From Poa pratensis (taxonomy: Eukaryota > Streptophyta > Magnoliopsida > Poales > Poaceae), in the NCBI GenBank assembly GCA_947311845.1, contig CAMZMU010000063.1, forward strand, positions 121,166,135-121,230,134: a stretch of 64,000 nucleotides of DNA, in the 5' to 3' direction. The position numbers and the translations under genes are program-made. Numbering within the stretch: the stretch's first letter is position 1; each line of letters starts with the position of its first letter. The notes below the pieces were generated by a model. That model saw only the letters and a list, made by a program, of their open reading frames with translations, did no database searches and was not told the DNA's origin. Below, one piece after another: positions 23,708 through 34,185 of this stretch.

Positions 23708-24345
23708 TTTTTTTTTTTTGCGGAGGAAGAAGAAACATTACATCGGAGTTACAAAGAGGTCCCCAGAAAACACAAAATTACAAAGCCGCCCTCTGCACTA
23801 TGACCGCGTCGTCGACCCGCCGATGCCGTCGGTGGCGCGCCGCCGCCGCTGCCTCCCTCGTAGCCTTGGATCGGAAGCAGTCCCCTGGCGTGCGGGAAGT
23901 CGCCGAGCGCCGGTCCCGGAGGACCTACACCGTCGAACGCCGCCGCGGACAGCCCGATGCTCCGCTCCTTCTTCTTCAAGATCCAGCTGTGGGAGCTCCG
24001 CCGCCCTCGGAGCCTACCATGGGGAAGACGTCCACGGCACCTCCGCAGAGATGCGAGGACGCCGGTGGCGGTGGATCGAAGACGACGCTCCGCAGAGCGC
24101 CGACGCCGGAGAGGAGATCCACCGCCCGCAAACTCCAGCCGCCGCGCCTCCACCTCCAGAACGGCGACGACCTGCAACCAAAGACAACCTACACTATATA
24201 CAGGACAGATCCGGGGATCCCCCGGCCTCCCGCCGCCGAGGCGGCCGGCGGAGGCCGAGGAATCCAACGAATCGCGCCGGCGAGGTGGTTTTCTTCGGTG
24301 GATTTCAGAAATCGCCTCCGGGGTACTGTAGACGGGGAGGGGAAC
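23708..24345 (-). mobile_element. Putative non-autonomous retroposon with A tail
   Basis: A T run (23708-23721) opens a GC-rich 600-bp block. On the minus strand this would be a retroposed sequence ending acctctttgtaactccgatg, then taatgtttcttcttcctccg and poly(A). Its layout (GC-rich body without reverse transcriptase, short AT-rich end, A tail) resembles the better-bounded element at 26030-27037. I found no target duplication. The long frames over it are probably a GC effect. Confidence 0.4.
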
Positions 24346-24663
24346 GTCCAAGGTCGCTTTCGGTACGCGCGCTTGTCGTATCTTATCCGCCCGCTTGGAT
24401 GGTTGTTTTTCGGCCGGAAATCGTCGGGAGGAATTTGGGACCTAATTAGGTCCTTATACTTTACAGATATTGTTTCCAAAACACAGTAGAAGTAAACCAT
24501 ATCTATCTAGTATATGAGCAGCTCCGAAAAACCGAATCAATGTATCGGGTCTTAAGTTTGATAAACTCATCGTATCCGCTTTAAAAGACACATATGTCAA
24601 ATATTTTCTGATGATAACCACTCTTCTAACCATCCAACAACAGGTTGGCATCGTATATGTACT

Positions 24664-25375
24664 CATGTAGGAGCGGAAACTTTCCGACTTTTCCACGGAA
24701 AAACAGAAACGGAACGAAAATACGGAAGTGGAAACAGAATTTTGCAAAACGGAAACGGAAACTTTTATGCGGAAACGAAAACGGAAATGGAACAACGTAT
24801 TCCGACGGAACGACCACGGAAACGGAAATTCCGTTTCCGGCAATACGGAACTTTCCGTTTTTTGCTACGTGGTGCTATCTGAATGCAGCAGGGCTAACAA
24901 TTTTAGTGAGAACACCGAGGCAGAAGCAAAGATCTAAACAAAAAAAAGTAAAATATATGAAGTGACCATGTTTAGGCCCTACGTACTTGCATTTTATCTC
25001 CCTCTCAAGGCATTCCCGGTTCGGCATTTCAGTGTTGCACTAGGTTCAGGGACGAAGTAGATATTTTTTTTGCCAAAGTTGATAACTTAGAAATACTATA
25101 TTATATTTTAATTTATTTCATCTTATTAAATTGATAAGTTTGTTGGTTTGCTTGAGTTTTCCTGCATTATTCAAGGGGTCGCTTAGTTCCGGCAAACATC
25201 TGTTTTTTGTTCCGTGTCCGCACCGTATTCGGTCTGTATCTGTTTTCGACAATATTTGTTTCTGTATTTATTTCCGAGGTTTCTGTATTCGTTTCTGCTT
25301 CCGCAAAAAAAAATGAAAACAAATGCGGCACTACCCAGTTTCGTCCGCATCCGCTCCGTTTTCATCTCTACATGT
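24664..25375. mobile_element. Degenerate hAT-like element with CGGAAA subterminal repeats
   Basis: The left portion (24664-24870) is crowded with cggaaac/ggaaacgg hexamers. The right portion (25190-25375) carries the complementary tccgt/ccgtttt motifs and ends ccgttttcatctcta. Its inverse, tagagatgaaaacgg, is the usual start of grass hAT elements. The left terminus is less clear. No transposase remains. Confidence 0.5.
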
Positions 25376-26013
25376 AGCTACCACTAAAGCAACTAGTAGC
25401 GCAATATCGCATGATCCGAGTGAGTGATGCGTGCTCTATACTCTTGCTACTGGCTGCCGTGCCCGTATATGCTTGCAATCTGACACGGTTCAGTGCCTCC
25501 GGAGAATGGTATTACGTGATGTGAAACGTTTAAGCCTCAGTGCCACGTCGTGTCCAAATCGAAATAGTCCAGTCGATAGAATCGTAGGTACGATCCTAAG
25601 ATGGATGCTAGCATTAGCATACGGACAAACCTGAGAATGATTTCATACCTGGGCCATACCCACGCGAGGAAACGTGGCAGCCGAACCTAACCTGAACCAT
25701 TTGATACTGACGTCAGCCTAACCAAAACCAGACCTACTCCATTTTACACCCAAACTGAACTAAACCGAGGCTTCACCGTGGGGTTGAAACCCATTTGCGG
25801 AAACGAGTCTTACGAACTGTTCGATCAAATGGGTTCAGCAGGTTGCCACCGCCGCATGACAAAAGACTGAAACTGAACAGATCGAACGTTCTAGCCATGC
25901 CAGCAGCTAGCTAGCTAGTTAGACGGTGATTAAGCCTGGGCATACTTTGGTTTGAAACCGGACAAACCGTCAGGCCACACCGCACCGTCAGTACGGTTGG
26001 TTTTGGCCGGTTT
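25376..26013. other. Spacer rich in AAACCG motifs
   Basis: No gene seen. From about 25935 the sequence has many aaaccg/cggttt words, which continue on the far side of the LINE-derived insert (27054-27260). The flanking DNA was probably one hAT-like or simple repeat-rich element before the insertion. Confidence 0.35.
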
Positions 26014-26029
26014 AACCAGTTCACGAACT

Positions 26030-27037
26030 AGAGGAAAGCCCCTTCCCTCTCCCCTTCCCCTTCCCCCTCCCGCCCCCTTGCGGGCGACGTGGGAACCCTA
26101 GCCGCCGCCGCCCACCCAACTCCTCCATCCACCTTCCCTCCCTCCGCCGCCAAAGGTGCGGCTGGGCAAGGCCTGGCCGGCGCCGGCGGCGGGGCCCCTC
26201 CTCGCCTCCTCGCTCCCTCCCACGCGGATCCAAGGCCGGCGATGGCGGCGGCGGATCAGCTACGAGGGCCTGGACGTGGTACTGTCGGGTACCACGGCGC
26301 GACGTCCTCGACTCCTCGACGACGGCGTGGCGGACGACATGAAACCTTCCTTCGGGTAGATCGACGACGGGTGGGCGGGCTGGCCGGTGAGAACCGGGCT
26401 CCGTTTTGGAGTCGACGATGGTGGCGCCCCCGGGCGTCATCACCTTGTTGAAGGCATCGTTGCTCCGCCCTCAACCTGTTTGTTCCGGGGGAAACCCCAG
26501 ATCTGGTTTTCCAGATCAGACGATGGCGTCACCTTCGGTGTCGTTCACCCTCTTGAGGGCATCGTTTTGGAACACGAACTACCTGGAGGGGGTCAGCTGG
26601 CGGAGCGGTGTTTCATCTGCCACGTCGATGTCGGTGAGGCTCGGCAGCGTGGCGCTGCGGGGTCTCGATTTCGGGTTGATGGACTCGCACATGGTGGCGC
26701 TGTCTGGCATCGTGGCGATGCCGACGGCAGACCTGATTTTGCAAGATCATGGTGTTGATCCTTTCTGAAGATGGGTTCGTGGAAGAAGGCGGCAGCGACT
26801 AAAGCGTGCACATCGGTGTGCGTTGAGTGTTTAGCTGAAGGTTTTAGATGATGTGCGTTGGTGTTAGTCACCCCCATCATAGTGGTAGCGACCCTTGTTG
26901 TCGAGAGGTTGACTTCAGTTTGTTTTTCAACATTGTACTTTGTAAATCTGGTTGGAATTAATAAGTGCTAATGGCTGTGTGCATCACTCGATGCAGAGGC
27001 CGGGGACTCGCACCCTCCTTTTCTAAAATAAAATAAA
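26030..27037 (+). mobile_element. LINE-derived non-autonomous retroelement with 16-bp target duplication
   Basis: The element is flanked by exact 16-bp duplications, aaccagttcacgaact (26014-26029 and 27038-27053). It starts with a pyrimidine-rich, GC-rich leader containing gggaaccctagccgccgccg. It ends with ggttggaattaataagtgct, then gatgcagaggccggggactc, ctccttttc and an A-rich tail, which is the 3' end I know from grass L1-type LINEs. In between are about 850 bp with no endonuclease or reverse transcriptase domain. It thus appears to be a 5'-complete, internally deleted LINE moved in trans. Confidence 0.78.
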
Positions 27038-27053
27038 AACCAGTTCACGAACT

Positions 27054-27465
27054 GAAACCGTGATCGAGAAACTCCCTGATGAGCTGAGACGGGCTGAAAC
27101 CGACTAAACCGCGAAAACTCTACGGCGGGGCTTCGAGGTCTGGGCGACGAGGTGAAATAGCGCGGCGACCTTGCCGGTTAAAACTGTTTGGAACCATAAC
27201 TGTTCAGCACCATACCTGCCTATACCAAACCGTTCGCTACACAAAACCGAACTTTAACTAAACTGTTTTCGGAATCACTCGTTAACACCCGAACTAAACA
27301 AACCCGCGCAGAGAAACCGACCCAACGCACCCGGTTTTGGAAAAACTATTCTCAGATTTACATACGGACCACCTTGTTTGGATCGTGAGTTCCTGACAGC
27401 CTTGTTTGAGACTGAACCCAGCGACAGGGGGATCGATGCAGTGAAGGCAACCACTCCATCAGCAG
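27054..27465. other. Upstream flank of beta-glucosidase gene
   Basis: This is the continuation of the AAACCG-rich DNA, then ordinary sequence leading to the promoter. No gene seen. Confidence 0.4.
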
Positions 27466-27482
27466 AGCTCAGCTTGCTGTAC

Positions 27483-27503
27483 TTTTTTTTTTTTTTGCGA
27501 ATA
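27483..27503 (-). mobile_element. Ultra-truncated retroposon (T14 plus 7 bp) in a promoter
   Basis: Twenty-one bases, fourteen T followed by gcgaata, are flanked by exact 17-bp direct repeats agctcagcttgctgtac (27466-27482 and 27504-27520). This is what a target-primed retrotransposition gives when reverse transcription stops just past the A tail. The parent family cannot be named. Confidence 0.6.
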
Positions 27504-27532
27504 AGCTCAGCTTGCTGTACTGTCCTTTCTCC

Positions 27533-27540
27533 TTTATAAA
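27533..27540 (+). promoter_or_regulatory. Probable TATA box of beta-glucosidase gene
   Basis: tttataaa lies about 60 bp upstream of the chosen ATG at 27598, the right spacing for a plant TATA box with a short leader. The call rests on sequence match and position only. Confidence 0.55.
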
Positions 27541-27597
27541 GCCCCGCACGCACGCATAGCCAGCCTCGTGTTCCCCTCCTCTCTGCTCACGCCAGAC

Positions 27598-30500
27598 ATG
27601 AAGTCCGCGGCACTGTTGCTGATACTAGCGCTCGTTCCTCCTCTTGTGCTGCTGCCGACGGCGCAATGCCATGGGCTCAACCCGGAGATCCAGGACGCCG
27701 GCAGGGCTGAGCCGGCAGGGCTTCCCGGCCGGGTTCGTCTTCGGGACGGCCGCGTCGGCCTACCAGGTCGAGGGGATGGCCAAGCAGGGAGGCCGAGGAC
27801 CGAGCATCTGGGACGCCTTCATCGCGGTTCCAGGTAAAACCACCTTCACCGCGTTCCGGCCGGCTCCCATGTATTTTTTTTTTTAGATATAAAGGGCCCC
27901 GCCCCGGTTCCATTTCATATGAAAAGAAAACCATCAGTCTTACAGCAGCATTACGGTACTCGGGGAAACGACTAAGTATCGCCCCAGAAACAACATAAAG
28001 AAACAGTGAAATCCGCTCAGCGAGCACCAGGCTGGAGTACAAACTCAACATCCGAACACCAAACTCAGCAGCTTACTAACCAACAACTACTGCACTACAC
28101 ATTCTCCACATCCAGGGAGAATGGAGATCAGTTCAGGACCACCCTCCAGGTTCCACACACCAGAGAGGCACTATCCAGCGTCTTGGGCAGCATCTGCGTG
28201 GTGTTCTCCCATTCATCATCAACCTGACGGCATCTGGGATTCCTCCTCGCTCGTTTCTTCAGAGGTTCCATCAGGGATACAGGATACCTCACCCCGGATT
28301 TGGCCAAGTCAAGAGAGGAGGGCCACGAGCTAAATGCTCCACCTTCTCCACCATTGCGGCCATGGATTCCTTGGCAGCGCCGGAGAGCAGAATGAGCCAC
28401 TGGGAAAGAAAATAGCTTAACTTCCTCCAGATCACCTGCATACCCAGCCAAACATCTCTGTTAAAACAGATATTATTGCGAATTTTCCACATAACCCACA
28501 TAGCAGCGGCGTGGATAACGTTTGCCACTTCATACTTTGATTCACTAAGCCAAAGCCCAGCAATCATTTCGAAAGAAGCGGGAGACACCACCTTTCCTGT
28601 TATTTTGCTTATCTCCTCCCACATAATTTTAGATACAACACATTCAAAAAATAGATGGTTGCATGATTCAGGGTTAGAGCAAAAAACACAGGAAAGGTCA
28701 TCTACATTCTGTCTCTTCACCAAGTTATCTCTAGTGAGAATTTTATTATGAGAGACAAGCCAAAGGAAAAAATGAATTCGAGGGGGAACTTTTATTTTCC
28801 AGACCGCATGCACATGTGTAGGTTTAACCCCATTAAAATTGATCACTGCATACATAGATCCGACAGTATAAATTCCCTTAGAATCAAACTTCCACAAAAT
28901 GGCATCAGGAGCATTAGCAAACTGAATAGATTCAGTAATACTAACCAACTCATACCACAAAACCATAAGTCTCTGATCAAAACATCTCCTAAAGGAAAGT
29001 CTGATCTGCGTCCCATCCCATACATCAGCCACTACGGCATTTTGTTCATTACACAGAATGTACAGCTCCCAGTACTGGATGGCTAAGCTGGAATTACCAA
29101 ACCAGTGGTCCTCCCAAAACTTGACTTTTTTACCATCTCCTATTTTCCATTGGTACCCTATTTTAGCGGCATTCGCGGCCCACATCACTCCTTTCCAAAA
29201 AGGAGAAATACCAGCAGGGGCTCCCATGTATTTTGATAAAGAAGTTGTGATGGTGCTATATGCCTGCAAGTGATGTAACCCTGTGTTCTTGTTGGGAGAG
29301 CAGGGACGATCGCCGGCAATGGCACCGCCGATGTGACGGTCGACGAGTACCATAGGTACAAGGTGCGTATACTGGAGAAACAATCGTCCTGATTGCTACG
29401 TATGTTTTTCTTGGTATGTCTGACAGTTGACAGAGGTCTCTTGGGGTGTAGGAAGATCTGGACATAATGAAGAACATGGGCTTCGACGCGTACCGCTTCT
29501 CCATCTCTTGGTCCAGGATCTTCCCAGGTATGCATGTGGCCGCCTGATCCCTCTAGCTGCGGCAGTCTGCTAATTTGCAAATCACAAAATTCTCGGATCA
29601 ATCAAAGGAGTTTCTCATGTAGAGTTGTGTGTGAAATTGTAGATGGGACTGGGAAGGTGAACCAGGAAGGGGTAGATTACTACAACAGGCTCATAGATTA
29701 CATGCTTCAGCAAGGTAACTGAACTTTTCTACACCTAGTTCAAGAAGCTCTCGGCATCAGGGTCCAAACTTCTCATTTAATGAACCTTTTGATGGTGAAA
29801 TTAAATTAGGCATCACTCCGTATGCGAACCTCTACCACTACGACCTCCCACTGACGCTCCATCGGCAGTACCTAGGCTGGCTGAGCCCGAAGATTGTGTA
29901 AGAATCTCCAGACAGTGTAATCTCCTCATTTCAAAGTTTAATTTCAGTATGTCTCTGATGAAACCTTCTCCTTTTTTTTTGTAAAGGGGGCGTTTGCGGA
30001 CTACGCCGATTTCTGCTTCAAGGTGTACGGAGACAGGGTGAAGAACTGGTTCACCTTCAACGAGCCGAGGGTCGTCGCTGCTCTGGGGTATGACAACGGC
30101 ATCCATGCGCCAGGGAGGTGCACCAAGTGCGCTCCAGGAGGCGACTCCAGGACAGAGCCATACCTTGTCGCGCACCATCTCATCCTTTCTCATGCTGTGG
30201 CGGTGCAGAGATACCGCGCGAAATATCAGGTAAAGACTGGAGAACTTGCAAGTTGCAAGTCATTTTTCACTTGAAGAACTACCAGATTCGATGGCGGTGC
30301 CCAAGACTGAATGTGAGCTGTGTTTATTCTACTTAACAGCATGACCAAAAGGGGAGGATTGGGATTCTATTGGATTTCGTATGGTATGAACCTCTCAGCA
30401 ACAGCAATGCGGATCAAGCTGCAGCGGAGAGGGCAAGGGACTTCCACCTTGGATGGTAAAACCCTGAACCCATTTCATCCAGGATCAAATTTTACTACTG

Positions 30501-31516
30501 AAGTTCAGATTGCAACACAGGGTCTACCAACCAACTGTCAGTCTGTCACTATTTTTGTTTGGAGGGAAGCAAACTGACACTATTAATAACCTTACAGGTT
30601 CCTTCACCCCATTGTCCATGGTCGCTACCCAGATTCGATGCTCAAGATTGTCGCGCACAGGTTGCCATCCTTCAGCGCCGACGAGTCCAGGATGGTGAAA
30701 GGCTCCATTGACTATGTGGGTATCAACCAGTACACTTCTTACTACATGAAGGACCCTGGGGCATGGAACCTGACGCCGGTCAGTTACCAGGATGATTGGC
30801 ATGTTGAATTTGCCTGTGAGATCTGACCCCTTCACTCCAAACCCTTCTGCTACATACTTCAGTTTATCAGATCCTGATGATATGTATGTGTCTTTGCAGA
30901 TGAACGAAATGGTGTGCCTATTGGATCTTGTGTAAGTGCACTGCTTGATTTATACTACGTAGTGTACTAGTAGTACCTTGTACATGGAGAAATGCAATTT
31001 TTCTAACGAGTTTTGTAACTGAAAATTGGTTGAGTTTATGCAGGCAAACTCCGACTGGCTTTACATTGTACCATGGGGAATGAACAAGGCTGTGACCTAC
31101 GTTAAAGAAAGATACGGAAATCCTACGATGATCCTTTCTGAAAACGGTATTCAGGAACTCAAATGATAATTATTAGGCAAACCACAACCTATTGTTCTCA
31201 CTGACAAAGACATGAATGATCAATGCTATGTTCAGGAATGGACCAGCCCGGCAACGTCAGCGTTGCTGATGGTGTGCACGACACAGTAAGGATCCGGTAC
31301 TACAGAGACTACATAACCGAGCTCAAGAAGGCGATAGACAATGGAGCCCGGGTGGTTGGGTACTTTGCTTGGTCTCTGCTCGACAACTTCGAGTGGAGAC
31401 TTGGCTACACTGCCCGTTTCGGCATAGTCTATGTGGACTACAAGACTCTGAAGAGGTACCCCAAGGACTCAGCCTACTGGTTCAAGAACATGCTCTCCAA
31501 GAAGAAGAGGAGCTAA
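27598..31516 (+). CDS. Family-1 beta-glucosidase (GH1), exon 1 frameshift
   Basis: GH1 beta-glucosidases release glucose (or mannose) from glycosides such as hormone conjugates, oligosaccharides and defence compounds. Eleven exons: 27598-27833, 29304-29362, 29452-29527, 29643-29714, 29810-29895, 29997-30229, 30340-30455, 30598-30815, 30900-30931, 31044-31146 and 31236-31516. Seen: a clear signal peptide ([15 protein letters not shown]), [24 protein letters not shown], the acid/base motif TFNEPR, the nucleophile motif LSENG, and the C-terminal WSLLDNFEW. So it is a secreted or vacuolar retaining enzyme with both catalytic Glu. It resembles the barley/rice beta-glucosidase/beta-mannosidase group. 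Oddities: exon 1 needs a +1 shift near 27703 between the signal peptide and GFPAGF. The exon 5/6 junction only stays in phase if it splices at a weak GTGTAAG site, losing one residue, or if another indel exists. A LINE fills most of intron 1. Confidence 0.9.
27878..29218 (-). mobile_element. 5'-truncated LINE (L1-type) in intron 1 of beta-glucosidase
   Basis: The insert is bounded by exact 16-bp duplications ggctcccatgtatttt (27862-27877 and 29219-29234), with its A tail seen as a T run at the left. It runs opposite to the host gene. Only the 3' third of ORF2 remains. Confidence 0.88.
28310..29218 (-). pseudogene. LINE ORF2 C-terminal part with zf-RVT domain
   Basis: The minus-strand frame is open over about 300 residues. 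It shows the reverse-transcriptase zinc-binding (zf-RVT) block: [46 protein letters not shown], then [20 protein letters not shown] with the C-x-x-C-x-x-x-x-x-H/C metal ligands. The endonuclease and reverse transcriptase are missing through 5' truncation. The frame has no stops, so the insertion is probably young. Confidence 0.82.
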
Positions 31517-31840
31517 CGATTGCAAACAAGTTCCGAGAGAATCAACTGATTCAGCTTTCAGAATAAACTATGACTGTGGTGTATGTTCATCATAGCACCT
31601 CATATTTAGCTTTAAGAAACTGGAAAAATAAGCATCGAGGCAGTAGCTTTTCTAGTTCTTATAATACAATGGGAAGGAAGCATGGTTGAATGCAGGAGAG
31701 GAGCTAGGACTGCAAACAAGTCAAGTGGATCAATGGTTTCAGCTTTCAGAATAAAACCCACTGAAGCTTTTGTACGTCTACTAAGCATGACAGATTTGCT
31801 TCAAGAAACTGGAAAGACCCTAGAGTCGAGATAGTAGTGT
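31505..31840. repeat. Tandem duplication of the beta-glucosidase 3' end/UTR
   Basis: Sequence from the last codons and 3' UTR (gaggagctaacgattgcaaa, then ttcagctttcagaataaa, then aagaaactggaaa) recurs from 31694 (gaggagctaggactgcaaac, ttcagctttcagaataaa, aagaaactggaaa) with small changes. The period is about 190 bp. Each copy brings its own aataaa-like signal. Confidence 0.75.
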
Positions 31841-32536
31841 TGGCGGTATTTTACAACAAAATAGGAAAAAAAAGAGATCTTGCCTTGTCCCTCAGAACAC
31901 CACAAGAAGAGCAGTTTAAGCATACGAAGCACAGAAATAAAGTGAATATTCTAAATACCAAACGACATCAACTCAATTTGACAGCATACACAGCTCACAC
32001 TCACAGAAAAGAGCATATAAAAAATTCACTGCAACCAATGTGGATTAAAACTGAACCCAATATATTTAACTTTACCAGTTTTTCCTCCTTATTCTTGCAA
32101 GGATTATACGGATTCAACATACATGAATAATGACTGCATAACTATAGAACTGCTATCTATATGACTATTATTTCATCTTTCTATCAAAAAGGGCTTATCA
32201 CCTTTACTTTGCAGGCTATTGCTAACATGAAAACCTCGATTTATATCATATCCTCTTATCTGCAGTAAAGCTAGGCAAAATTGGAGCAATTAAACAATAA
32301 GTAGCAGAATTTACTAAGCACCCCTCAGAAGTTGACTTGGCCTCTCCCATAGACCAATAGCTCTACATGCGCCAACTCCACCGCTATAACACAACTAAGT
32401 TATCTTCACCAGGTCAGCCTGCAACCTGAAATTCATCAAAAAGTTACAAGTAGAGATGAGACACCTGGGAGTTGGTAACTACAGTATGCATACAACAAAA
32501 TTAGAAATATCAGGATGTGATCAAAATAAGTACTAC
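31841..32536. other. Spacer, no recognised feature
   Basis: AT-rich sequence with no supported gene or repeat. Confidence 0.4.
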
Positions 32537-32850
32537 TTTTTTTTTTTTTTTGAGAACACAGTACAACACAGACGCTCACAAATACGCACATACACTCACC
32601 CCTATGAACGCACGCATGCACACCCTACCCCTATGAGCACCTCTGAAGGACTGAGCCGGCAGATCTTGAGGTTGACGAAGTCACCACAGGCGCCTCGCTG
32701 TTGACGGGCACGTCACCTACCACTGAAAGAATAGCGCCGGATAATCCTGGAATAAATCCAGGTAAATGCAAACGCCCATGCCAAGTCTAGGACTTGAACC
32801 TGGGTGGGCTGGTTCCACCACAGGGAACCCAACCATCAGAGCCAAGCTCC
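32537..32850 (-). mobile_element. tRNA-derived SINE, copy 2
   Basis: Same family and direction as the 22347-22652 copy: a T run at 32537-32551, then cacagtacaacacagacgct, ccctatgagcacctc and gaagtcaccacaggcgcctc. On the minus strand the head reads ttggctctgatggttggg (A-box-like) and caggttcaagtcc (B box, close to consensus). No clear target duplication was found. Confidence 0.75.
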
Positions 32851-33173
32851 GTTTGCAACCTGGGGTACCAAATTGATCCTTACAAAATTTTGGAATGCTC
32901 ATGATTCAACTAAATAGAGATTCTAGAATTACAGAACTCAAGCTGATCAGTTGAACTAGCATAAAATAAATTTATCGAGTTTAACGGTTCCTTTCAAAAC
33001 CACTACTCTCTGCTGGGTAACTGGAAATCACTACTCCAATAAAGTAACTACTCACTAGCTCTGTCTAAAGTTGCACACACTGACACTGAGTTATACTGAT
33101 TCAGTCGCAAGTTTTATTCAGCTGTATTGAATCATCACCCAAATACACATAATATATTTTAAATTTGAAATTC
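32851..33173. other. 3' flank of winged-helix-like gene
   Basis: This is downstream of the minus-strand gene that ends at 33174. No feature seen beyond a probable 3' UTR. Confidence 0.4.
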
Positions 33174-34185
33174 TCATTCCAACGCAAACTGTGTGTCACA
33201 CATTTCACGTACCATGTACACATACGGATCAGGACGGTCACCAGTGCCCGCACGGCGCAAGCTCTTCTGCTTCAGCAGCCTACAAATTTCGAACAGACAA
33301 ACGCACGAAGAAACACAGATGGAGCAATCAGGCAACCATCTCAAAACATCTTCAACCGATAGTCGATAGATGGATTGGAGGGAGTGTGTTGCTCACCAGC
33401 GCAGCGCCCTGCTGGTTTTGGGGTTGTCGCCGACGGCGGCGCGGATGGCCGTCTCTGTGGCCGGCACCGCCTTCGGCCGCGAGAGCCACTCCATGATCGC
33501 GTCCGCTCGCTCCCTCAGACGCCCGCACCACCACTCACCTGCGGAGGCGGGTGGTATCTCCCCGACGTGGCCGTGGACCCGGCGGACGCGGCGCCGGTGA
33601 CGGCGCTCCCCTCGCTGGCCACCGTGCTGCCCTCGTCCTCGTCGTCGCTGACCTGTATCCACACGCCCTTCCGCGTCTTCGTCGCCTCGCCCTGGAACAG
33701 CTTGCTGCTCGCCTTCGCCAGCACCTGGAGCAGGCGAGCCGGAGCCGCCCTTCAGCACATCAGTACGGAATACACGGCGGGCAACCCGCTAAGCTAAGTA
33801 CTAGTAGATGAAGGATTTGCTCACCTTGGGGTCGATGCGGCGGAGGGAGGCGACGACGGAGAGCACGCGGAGGGGGTCGGCGCGGCGGCCGCGGCGCGCG
33901 GCGTCGGAGACGCAGGACCGCGCCGAGGTGACCGAGTAGGAGGAGGAGGCCGAGTAGGACGAGACCTCGTCGCTGCAACGCGCGCGGGGCGGTGGGTGAG
34001 TACGTCGCGCGGAGGTACGGGTGCGGAATCGAGACCGGGAGAGGAAGTGGGGATTCGAGGGTACCTGAGAGTGGGGAGAGGCGGCGGCGAGTCCGAGGAG
34101 TCGGCAAGGAAGAGCAGCGCGCGGGCGATGGCGACGTCGCCGGAGGTGGGGAAGGCCGCGGCGGCGGCGGTGGGGCCGGACCCAT
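33174..34185 (-). CDS. Plant protein of unknown function with winged-helix-like C terminus; two frameshifts
   Basis: Four exons (34185-34065, 33972-33825, 33724-33397, 33279-33174) give about 234 residues if two single missing bases are allowed. One is in the start context: ATGGG must be ATGGGG to reach the frame SGDVAIARALLFLADSSDS. The other is at about 33538, where CAGGTGAG must be CAGGGTGAG to join SGRYHPPPQ to EWWCGRLRERADAIMEWL. With those, every exon phase closes exactly, which supports the model. Also seen: SCVSDAARRGRRADPLRVL, an acidic Ser-rich middle (WIQVSDDEDEGSTVASEGS), and a C-terminal block PATETAIRAAVGDNPKTSRA, LRWLLKQKSLRRAGTG, DPYVYMV. The last block reads like a small winged-helix fold. 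I recognise it as a conserved plant protein but know no function. Confidence 0.7.

Noticed and set aside
23650..24489. Open frames of 240-280 codons
   Set aside because: Several overlapping frames on both strands in a GC-rich, A-tailed retroposon-like block, with Arg/Pro-rich nonsense translations.
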